DNA of 5,210 nucleotides, from assembly GCA_964632485.1 (NCBI GenBank), contig CAZWDO010000034.1, positions 1 through 5,210 of the forward strand. The letters are read 5' to 3'. The notes beneath the pieces were generated by a model. That model had not been told where the DNA came from, did not search any database, and worked only from the letters and a program-made list of their open reading frames with translations. A program made the position numbers and the translations under genes. The stretch is from CAZWDO01 sp964632485 [NCBI: uncultured bacterium]. GTDB taxonomy: Bacteria; JAGOEH01. Every line of letters begins with the position of its first letter. Positions within the stretch are counted from its first letter, which is position 1. Below are positions 1 through 5,120 of the stretch, in pieces.

Positions 1-560
1 TCCAGGCCGAACTCTTTTGCATGATCACGCGCGTGCGATTCCAACCGCCCGGGCTCCCAGTAGAGCTTCCGCTCCTTCACTCGTCGCCCCAGTTCATCGG
101 AAAAGTTTTTGATCTCCTGATCTGTCAGTCCCCCCTCTTTCGCGCGTTCGCCGGGCGTCCGGCTGTAGCCCTTGAAGCCGCCCGGCTCGAAATAGGCCAC
201 GGTGCGCGTGCGGCAGTTGAAGTGGTAGGGCGGCATGCATGCGCCGCTGTCGTTTAGGCTTTTCGTGCTCGTCAGCTTCGACAGCCGTTCGGCCCAGTCC
301 TGCTGGGAGATCATCGGGTGAGCTTTTTTCATTCCTTCAAGCGAGTCGCCGGAGCCAATCGCGCGGTCAAGCTGATTGCGCATTTTGCTCACGGGGATAA
401 TCCGTCCGTGCATCCGTCGGCAAATCTCCGTAGTCTTAGAGTCCATTACGGCCACGACTTCGGCATACTCGATGGCCGCTTCTTCATATCCCGATACACT
501 GCCGTACTGCGCCAGCTTGAACATCCAATGCTGAGCCGCGACGCGTATCTGCGTCTGCAT
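1..560 (-). CDS. MuF-like head protein fragment with C-terminal toxin domain, cassette 1 (3' end beyond window)
   Basis: Reading leftward from the ATG at 560, the frame stays open to the window edge (186 codons). Residues 1-120 are identical to cassette 2 and carry the MuF (SPP1 gp7/Mu F, PF04233-like) hallmarks: YAEVVAVMDSKTTEICRRMHG, MKKAHPMISQQDW and a CMPPYHFNCRT Cys/His segment. After AYFEPGGFKG and the linker LTDQEIKNFSDELGRRVKE the sequence switches to a toxin domain close to that of cassette 3 (YWEPGRLESHARDHAKEFGL), so toxin type 1 resembles 3 rather than 2. In phages the MuF domain belongs to a minor head protein; C-terminal toxins on it are known as MuF polymorphic toxins. The N-terminal part of a full MuF protein is missing. 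Coding sequence (AKWSPAVGAFAQE) continues upstream of the ATG to a stop inside a CRISPR-repeat remnant, and AGGAG abuts the ATG with no spacing, so independent translation is doubtful. The MuF call is firm; the nuclease role is inferred. Confidence 0.75.
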   Translation of the reverse strand, partial: MQTQIRVAAQHWMFKLAQYGSVSGYEEAAIEYAEVVAVMDSKTTEICRRMHGRIIPVSKMRNQLDRAIGSGDSLEGMKKAHPMISQQDWAERLSKLTSTKSLNDSGACMPPYHFNCRTRTVAYFEPGGFKGYSRTPGERAKEGGLTDQEIKNFSDELGRRVKERKLYWEPGRLESHARDHAKEFGL

Positions 561-603
561 CTCCTGGGCGAAAGCGCCGACAGCGGGCGACCATTTCGCT
601 ATA

Positions 604-630
604 GTTTCAATCCTTGTTTTACTGGATTAG
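604..630 (-). repeat. Isolated 27-nt CRISPR repeat fragment upstream of MuF cassette 1
   Basis: This matches bases 1-27 of the 37-nt array repeat as written on the plus strand (GTTTCAATCC... to ...GGATTAG). It lacks the last 10 bases (GGAATAAAAC). On the minus strand it keeps the repeat's 3' end, including the ATTGAAAC handle and the AATCC/GGATT inverted repeat. It loses the 5' GTTTTA that would pair with TAAAAC. It lies between the 3' flank of small gene 2 and the truncated MuF 1 reading frame, about 2.4 kb from the array. The stop codon bounding the MuF 1 frame (TAA) lies within it. Confidence 0.93.
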
Positions 631-660
631 CTGTCAGGAGCTCAAAAGTCGATCGTGTTT

Positions 661-686
661 AAAAAACCGGCCATGATTTATTCATG
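661..686 (-). terminator. Weak possible terminator after small gene 2
   Basis: On the minus strand a short inverted repeat, CATGA-ATAAA-TCATG, overlaps the stop codon of the small gene and is followed by GCCGG and six T. The stem is only 5 bp and AT-rich, so termination would be weak; it could be chance. The identical sequence recurs at 1895-1920. Confidence 0.25.
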
Positions 687-980
687 ATCGAACAATCGCC
701 AATACCAGCGCACCGGCTTCTTCTCCCGCTTCATGTCCTTTATCTCTTCCTCGCATAACTCTTTGATGTCGTAGTAACTCTTAAAATGTTCTGCTTTCAA
801 TCTGGCTTTGAATTTTTCCTTCAATGCGGCTTCAATTTCAACATCATAGCCGGCGTCAGCCCATGCTTCCAGTTCGAAAAACAGATTGATAGCTTCTGAC
901 AAATCCATTTGACTGTCGAAATTTATATCAGCCCAATCAATTAAAACATCCAGTTTGTCAAAGAAATCACCTATTTTCAT
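678..980 (-). CDS. Small gene, putative immunity protein of cassette 2
   Basis: This is a 100-residue soluble, acidic, probably helical protein without a signal peptide or membrane segment. The ATG at 980 is preferred over an upstream ATG at 1031 because GACTCAGGAG lies about 7 nt upstream of it. That start gives a 14-nt overlap with the end of MuF-toxin 2, typical of translationally coupled toxin/immunity pairs; the 1031 start would overlap by 65 nt. The family is not recognised. The body (MKIGDFFDKLDVLIDWADIN...) is only vaguely like small gene 3, but the last 12 residues, PVRWYWRLFDHE, are identical in both. The immunity role rests on position, size and co-variation with the toxin domain, not on a recognised fold. 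It could instead be an accessory or regulatory protein. Confidence 0.72.
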   Translation of the reverse strand: MKIGDFFDKLDVLIDWADINFDSQMDLSEAINLFFELEAWADAGYDVEIEAALKEKFKARLKAEHFKSYYDIKELCEEEIKDMKREKKPVRWYWRLFDHE

Positions 981-1794
981 TAAAAAGCTCCTGAGTCTTA
1001 ATTTTTTGCCATCTTTTTTCAGACATGCCATGGTGCTGGACGATCCGGAAGCCTTCCTCCACGATCGTCACGCGCTTGCCGTCCCAAAATTGATACTGCA
1101 CCGCCTCCCGCACGATCCGTCCCGTTTCGTTTTTTTCCTGATAGACCGTCACAGCCCGCTCTTTCGCGTTGCGGATCGTCTCGATCTGGCTTTTGGCGTA
1201 TTCCTCCCGGCTCAACCCCATCTCGCGGGAGCCGTGTTTCTCGAAATGATAATCGAACAGCTTTTCCGGGACGATCATCTTGTTTTCCTTCACCCGTCGT
1301 CCCAGTTCATCGGAAAAGTTTTTGATCTCCTGATCCGTCAGTCCCGGGTCTTTGGCGCGTTCGCCCTTAGTCCGGCTGTAGCCTTTGAAGCCTCCGCGGC
1401 ACTGCCTGTCGGCAGACAGGTCGAAATAGGCCACGGTGCGCGTGCGGCAGTTGAAGTGGTAGGGCGGCATGCATGCGCCGCTGTCGTTTAGGCTTTTCGT
1501 GCTCGTCAGCTTCGACAGCCGTTCGGCCCAGTCCTGCTGGGAGATCATCGGGTGAGCTTTTTTCATTCCTTCAAGCGAGTCGCCGGAGCCAATCGCGCGG
1601 TCAAGCTGATTGCGCATTTTGCTCACGGGGATAATCCGTCCGTGCATCCGTCGGCAAATCTCCGTAGTCTTAGAGTCCATTACGGCCACGACTTCGGCAT
1701 ACTCGATGGCCGCTTCTTCATATCCCGATACACTGCCGTACTGCGCCAGCTTGAACATCCAATGCTGAGCCGCGACGCGTATCTGCGTCTGCAT
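967..1794 (-). CDS. MuF-like head protein fragment fused to putative BECR-type nuclease toxin, cassette 2
   Basis: The 275-residue product has a MuF part at about residues 1-125 (D40-SKTTEIC47RRMH51G, HP at 81-82, C108-MPPYH113-FNC116RT, a probable metal-binding set). A linker follows (about 130-170, LTDQEIKNFSDELGRRVKE), then a C-terminal domain at about 175-275. That domain begins LFDYHFEKHG (H183, H187), followed by MGLSREEYAKSQ and a strand-rich stretch (GKRVTIVEEGFRIVQHHG). The HFEKHG...EEY pattern resembles phage BECR-fold (Barnase/EndoU/ColicinE5/D/RelE-like, PBECR) nuclease toxins attached to MuF proteins, so RNA or tRNA cleavage is plausible but inferred. A full MuF protein would extend much further N-terminally. 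Here the frame is open upstream only to a TAA inside the CRISPR fragment at 1838-1864, with no better start. AGGAG touches the ATG, so this looks like an orphan module rather than an expressed gene. An extra 7 residues (within DLSADRQCR) come from a palindromic insertion at 1402-1420. Confidence 0.82.
   Translation of the reverse strand: MQTQIRVAAQHWMFKLAQYGSVSGYEEAAIEYAEVVAVMDSKTTEICRRMHGRIIPVSKMRNQLDRAIGSGDSLEGMKKAHPMISQQDWAERLSKLTSTKSLNDSGACMPPYHFNCRTRTVAYFDLSADRQCRGGFKGYSRTKGERAKDPGLTDQEIKNFSDELGRRVKENKMIVPEKLFDYHFEKHGSREMGLSREEYAKSQIETIRNAKERAVTVYQEKNETGRIVREAVQYQFWDGKRVTIVEEGFRIVQHHGMSEKRWQKIKTQELFNENR
1402..1420. repeat. Small palindromic insertion inside MuF-toxin 2
   Basis: CTGCCTGTCGGCAGACAGG forms a dyad (CCTGTC-GGCA-GACAGG; alternatively CTGCC-TGTC-GGCAG). 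It lies in a segment 21 nt longer than the equivalent segment of cassettes 1 and 3. The insertion keeps the frame and adds seven residues at the hinge between the MuF part and the linker. It resembles the mobile palindromic mini-repeats found within genes of some bacteria, but the family is not identified here. Confidence 0.6.
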
Positions 1795-1837
1795 CTCCTG
1801 GGCGAAAGCGCCGACAGCGGGCGACCATTTCGCTATA

Positions 1838-1864
1838 GTTTCAATCCTTGTTTTACTGGATTAG
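1838..1864 (-). repeat. Isolated 27-nt CRISPR repeat fragment upstream of MuF cassette 2
   Basis: It is identical to the fragment at 604-630 and to bases 1-27 of the array repeat, and breaks off at the same base (GGATTAG then CTGTCAGG rather than GGAATAAAAC). It separates the 3' flank of small gene 3 from the truncated MuF 2 frame, about 1.2 kb from the array. Confidence 0.93.
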
Positions 1865-1894
1865 CTGTCAGGAGCTCAAAAGTCGATCGTGTTT

Positions 1895-1920
1895 AAAAAA
1901 CCGGCCATGATTTATTCATG
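1895..1920 (-). terminator. Weak possible terminator after small gene 3
   Basis: Same sequence as 661-686: a 5-bp CATGA/TCATG stem overlapping the stop codon, then GCCGG and six T on the minus strand. Weak, and part of the duplicated block. Confidence 0.25.
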
Positions 1921-2220
1921 ATCGAATAGGCGCCAATACCAGCGCACCGGCTCGCCGCGTTGCCGCTTGCGTTTGATTTCTATCGCGAATCCGGCGCGAA
2001 TTTCTTCATAACCAGAAATGTCTTTCGATTTAATGTCGCAGACTGCTTGTACCCAGCAATCATACAGACGCCTTAGTATTTCTACTTCGTATTTTTTGTT
2101 CTCATTCGCCCATCGGTCCAAAAGCTCAAGCTTCACTCCCAGCTCAATATCCATCACTCCAACATAGATTCCATCTTCGCACCAATCCAGCAGCTCTCCA
2201 AAATTGTCAAACTGGCTCAT
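1912..2220 (-). CDS. Small gene, putative immunity protein of cassette 3
   Basis: This is a 102-residue soluble protein with no signal peptide or membrane segment; the family is not recognised. The ATG at 2220 follows the stop of MuF-toxin 3 by one base (AAAAGAGGTAATATG). The toxin's last codons therefore hold the ribosome-binding site and the two genes should be translationally coupled. The N-terminal half (MSQFDNFGELLDWCEDG..., DRWANENKKYEVEILRRLYDCW) is acidic and probably helical, then becomes basic (IEIKRKRQRGE) before the shared tail PVRWYWRLFDHE. Small size, tight coupling behind a toxin-like domain and divergence from small gene 2 in step with the toxin suggest an immunity protein; that role is an inference. 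Confidence 0.75.
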   Translation of the reverse strand: MSQFDNFGELLDWCEDGIYVGVMDIELGVKLELLDRWANENKKYEVEILRRLYDCWVQAVCDIKSKDISGYEEIRAGFAIEIKRKRQRGEPVRWYWRLFDHE

Positions 2221-2221
2221 A

Positions 2222-3013
2222 TTACCTCTTTTCTACAGTTTCCCCGAATGGTTCCAATTGTCGTTCTACATAGGATGTCTGATCTTTAAAGCCGGTCTTG
2301 AAACGAAACCCTTCTCCGATCACAATCACAAACCCATCATCATTCCGCCAGGCGGTTTGTATACCGAATTTGCGACAATTTAACCAGAAAACATCGCCGC
2401 GGCCTTCCAGCAGCTCATAGAGTTTTTTTTCATAGCCTTCCGCGTCGCCGCGTTCGAGCCCGAACTCGCGCGCATGATCCCGCGCATGCGATTCCAGCCG
2501 CCCCGGCTCCCAGTAGAGCTTTCGTTCCTTCACCCGTCGCCCCAGTTCATCGGAAAAGTTTTTGATTTCCCTATCCGTCAGTCCCGGGTCTTTCGCCCGA
2601 GTCCCCGGCGTCCGGTTGTAGCCAGTGAATCCGCCCGGCTCGAAATAGGCCACGGTGCGCGTGCGGCAGTTGAAGTGATAGGGCGGCATGCAGGCCCCGC
2701 CGCGCACCAGGTCTTTAGTGCTTGTCAGCTTCGAGAGACGATCATTCCAGTCCTGTTGCGAGATCATCGGGTGGGCTTTTTTCATGCCTTTGAGCGAGTT
2801 TCCTGCCTTGAGCGCTCCGTCGAGCTGATTGCGCATATTACTGATGGGGAGTATCCGACCGTGCATGCGTCGGCAAATATCCGTGGTCTTGGAATCCATC
2901 ACTGCCACCACTTCGGCATACTCGATCTGGGCGTCTTCATATCCAGAGACGCTGCCGTACTGGGCAAGCTTGAACATCCAATGCTGAGCCGCGACGCGTA
3001 TCTGCGTCTGCAT
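2222..3013 (-). CDS. MuF-like head protein fragment fused to putative nuclease toxin, cassette 3
   Basis: The 263-residue product has a MuF part at residues 1-124 with the same signature residues as cassette 2 (D40, C47, H51, HP 81-82, C108, H113, C116). It differs at many positions (for example ILPISNMRNQLDGALKAGNSL), so it is a more diverged copy except at its extreme start. The linker (LTDREIKNFSDELGRRVKERK) leads to a C-terminal domain of about 95 residues with HARDHAREFG (H176, H180), GDAEGYEKKLYELL and a strand-like end (DGFVIVIGEGFRFKTGF). This toxin class is shared with cassette 1 and unlike cassette 2. The paired-His motif and G-F-R-F-K-T end fit a BECR-like nuclease; this is inferred. 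Coding sequence continues upstream of the ATG (AKWSPAVGAFAQE) right to the last CRISPR repeat, where a TAA ends it, so the normal MuF N-terminus is absent. Confidence 0.82.
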   Translation of the reverse strand: MQTQIRVAAQHWMFKLAQYGSVSGYEDAQIEYAEVVAVMDSKTTDICRRMHGRILPISNMRNQLDGALKAGNSLKGMKKAHPMISQQDWNDRLSKLTSTKDLVRGGACMPPYHFNCRTRTVAYFEPGGFTGYNRTPGTRAKDPGLTDREIKNFSDELGRRVKERKLYWEPGRLESHARDHAREFGLERGDAEGYEKKLYELLEGRGDVFWLNCRKFGIQTAWRNDDGFVIVIGEGFRFKTGFKDQTSYVERQLEPFGETVEKR

Positions 3014-3083
3014 CTCCTGGGCGAAAGCGCCGACAGCGGGCGACCATTTCGCTATAGTTTCAATCCTTGTTTTACTGGATTAG
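2967..3083 (-). repeat. 117-bp edge shared by all three cassettes and the array
   Basis: This is identical to 514-630 and 1748-1864. It covers the first 15 or so codons of the MuF fragment, the 43 nt upstream of the ATG and 27 bases of CRISPR repeat. In this copy the repeat is complete and the array follows. In the other two the repeat breaks off at base 27. The rest of MuF 3 is clearly diverged from MuF 1 and 2, so identity is concentrated at this edge. Confidence 0.9.
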
Positions 3084-4554
3084 GGAATAAAACGTTACCA
3101 AGCGTTAATGCGCAATTGGTTCAGCGTATGTTTCAATCCTTGTTTTACTGGATTAGGGAATAAAACAAATGATACTTCAGGCCATGACGCGCGGCGTCGA
3201 TGTTTCAATCCTTGTTTTACTGGATTAGGGAATAAAACCCACAGTCTATTCAATATATACATTTTAGTTATGTCAAGTTTCAATCCTTGTTTTACTGGAT
3301 TAGGGAATAAAACTGACTGGCGTATGAGGAACACCGGCCATTGATCGGTTTCAATCCTTGTTTTACTGGATTAGGGAATAAAACTAGTGGCTTAATGGCT
3401 TGGTAACTATTGTTATGGCGAGTTTCAATCCTTGTTTTACTGGATTAGGGAATAAAACTTATTTGTGTTTCGTTATTGAGCGTGAAAATTTGGTTTCAAT
3501 CCTTGTTTTACTGGATTAGGGAATAAAACCCAGTCCCACAGTTTCGTGTTGAAAAAATTCTTTGCAGTTTCAATCCTTGTTTTACTGGATTAGGGAATAA
3601 AACAACGAAAAAAACAAGACTTCCATTTTTACGCCCTTGTGTTTCAATCCTTGTTTTACTGGATTAGGGAATAAAACGTGATAGCGCCGGCCTTCTAACT
3701 GTTAGTTCTGAGTTTCAATCCTTGTTTTACTGGATTAGGGAATAAAACACACCCCGGAAGTTTTGACCCCGGCAAACGTTTGGGTGTTTCAATCCTTGTT
3801 TTACTGGATTAGGGAATAAAACACCTGTTATTTTACGAGTTCAGGATGGCTGAACATGTGTTTCAATCCTTGTTTTACTGGATTAGGGAATAAAACCACT
3901 AAATAAGCTACATAAGACAATAGACTTTTGTGTTTCAATCCTTGTTTTACTGGATTAGGGAATAAAACATAATGGATTTTGATTTTGTTGCGCCTCGGTT
4001 GAGTTTCAATCCTTGTTTTACTGGATTAGGGAATAAAACAACATCCGCAAGATGGTTTAGACTTGCCGCGGTTTCTTGTTTCAATCCTTGTTTTACTGGA
4101 TTAGGGAATAAAACCCCAATTTCGATTATGTCGCCGATCTCGATTTCAGTTTGTTTCAATCCTTGTTTTACTGGATTAGGGAATAAAACTCCGCATTTTC
4201 ATCCCGGAAAGATTCAGGGTAGGTGTTTCAATCCTTGTTTTACTGGATTAGGGAATAAAACAAAGAGAAAAAAAATGAAAAAACTTATGAGTACCTGTTT
4301 CAATCCTTGTTTTACTGGATTAGGGAATAAAACCTCAACTAGCCCGGAATCCAACAATTGTTTAAGCTGAGTTTCAATCCTTGTTTTACTGGATTAGGGA
4401 ATAAAACAAAATCAATACGCCGTTTTGAAGCTGGACGTTTAAGTTTCAATCCTTGTTTTACTGGATTAGGGAATAAAACCAGAAAGTCTTTTATTATGTT
4501 TTTGCATCTGCTATGAAGTTTCAATCCTTGTTTTACTGGATTAGGGAATAAAAC

Positions 4555-4590
4555 TTCTGCTTACTGGGACCCCGGAACCGGGCAAGCAGC
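4555..4590. other. CRISPR spacer 21 with strong internal inverted repeats
   Basis: The spacer contains nested complementary arms, CTGCTT...AAGCAG outside and CCCGG-AA-CCGGG inside, so its crRNA or target would fold into a stable hairpin. The target may be a terminator or other structured phage element; this is a reading of the sequence only. Confidence 0.6.
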
Positions 4591-4701
4591 GTTTCAATCC
4601 TTGTTTTACTGGATTAGGGAATAAAACGGCAAGTAGGAAACAAGATAGGGACGGCCATCTTTCGGTTTCAATCCTTGTTTTACTGGATTAGGGAATAAAA
4701 C

Positions 4702-4740
4702 CCAAGTCAACCAACTATAAAAAGTCGAGCGCTGGATTCC
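4702..4740 (-). other. CRISPR spacer 23, encodes an HTH-like peptide
   Basis: The minus-strand frame is open over all 39 nt and reads GIQRSTFYSWLTW. This matches the recognition-helix pattern G-I-x-R-S-T-F-Y-x-W-L of helix-turn-helix segments in phage terminase small subunits and transposase-like proteins. It suggests a mobile-element target. Confidence 0.45.
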
Positions 4741-4852
4741 GTTTCAATCCTTGTTTTACTGGATTAGGGAATAAAACTTCAATTAGTTACGAAAAAAACT
4801 TGTCTGACATGATTGGTTTCAATCCTTGTTTTACTGGATTAGGGAATAAAAC

Positions 4853-4896
4853 CTGTTCGCCTGGTTCTGGCTCTTCAAACCCAGTGAACATAATGT
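4853..4896. other. CRISPR spacer 25, 44-nt length outlier
   Basis: All other spacers are 34-39 nt; this one is 44. Both flanking repeats are intact. No clear target is visible; one frame on each strand is open (LFAWFWLFKPSEHNV on plus, IMFTGFEEPEPGEQ on minus). Confidence 0.8.
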
Positions 4897-5008
4897 GTTT
4901 CAATCCTTGTTTTACTGGATTAGGGAATAAAACAATTTTAACGGCTTAGCTTTTTCAACTTTAACATGGTTGTTTCAATCCTTGTTTTACTGGATTAGGG
5001 AATAAAAC

Positions 5009-5044
5009 TGACGCATAGCGGGTTGACATTAAAATCCCAGCTAA
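5009..5044 (-). other. CRISPR spacer 27, encodes a terminase-like nuclease motif
   Basis: The minus strand from 5042 reads SWDFNVNPLCV. The W-D-F-N-V-N-P pattern is the start of the RNase H-like nuclease domain of many phage terminase large subunits, with the Asp catalytic. This is the best target guess in the array and points to a tailed phage or prophage. Confidence 0.55.
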
Positions 5045-5081
5045 GTTTCAATCCTTGTTTTACTGGATTAGGGAATAAAAC

Positions 5082-5120
5082 CAATGGCAAGAATGCCAGA
5101 TGGATTTGTTGATTTATCTG
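5082..5120 (+). other. CRISPR spacer 28, encodes a methyltransferase-like peptide
   Basis: The plus-strand frame from the third base reads MARMPDGFVDLS. It resembles the M-P-D-x-S/F-V-D-L segment just before the catalytic T/S-P-P-Y motif of N6/N4 DNA methyltransferases, which phages often carry. Plausible but short. Confidence 0.4.

Larger units (their letters stand above)
187..692 (-). repeat. 506-bp perfect direct repeat, copy A
   Basis: By eye this block is identical base for base to 1421-1926 (constant offset 1234). It spans the end of small gene 2, its 3' flank, the 27-nt CRISPR repeat fragment and the first 120-odd codons of the MuF 1 fragment. After three mismatches identity resumes for 22 more bases (697-718). 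The toxin domain and the body of the small gene fall outside the block. Confidence 0.9.
1421..1926 (-). repeat. 506-bp perfect direct repeat, copy B
   Basis: This is the partner of 187-692. It contains the last residues of small gene 3, its 3' flank, the second 27-nt CRISPR fragment and the MuF part of cassette 2. Its left end coincides exactly with the end of the palindromic insertion at 1402-1420. A 117-bp sub-block (1748-1864, also 514-630) is identical to 2967-3083 next to the array. Confidence 0.9.

Noticed and set aside
604-660. Promoter for MuF 1 in the intergenic stretch (TATAGC or TTGAGC-like hexamers on minus)
   Set aside because: No -35/-10 pair with acceptable spacing was convincing, and the same sequence is partly CRISPR repeat.
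318-662. Plus-strand reading frame of 114 codons, repeated at 1552-1896, and a 229-codon plus frame at 2474-3163
   Set aside because: They lie antisense to the MuF genes, whose conserved motifs are clearly on the minus strand, and run into CRISPR repeat sequence; they are shadows.
981-1031. Longer form of small gene 2 starting at 1031
   Set aside because: It would overlap the toxin gene by 65 nt, whereas the ATG at 980 has a well-spaced CAGGAG.
955-1491. 178-codon plus-strand frame
   Set aside because: Antisense to MuF-toxin 2 with no recognisable protein features.
3095-4524. Short frames on both strands with repeated peptides (FNPCFTGLGNKT; VLFPNPVKQGLK)
   Set aside because: The repeated peptides are translations of the CRISPR repeat; not a repeat protein.
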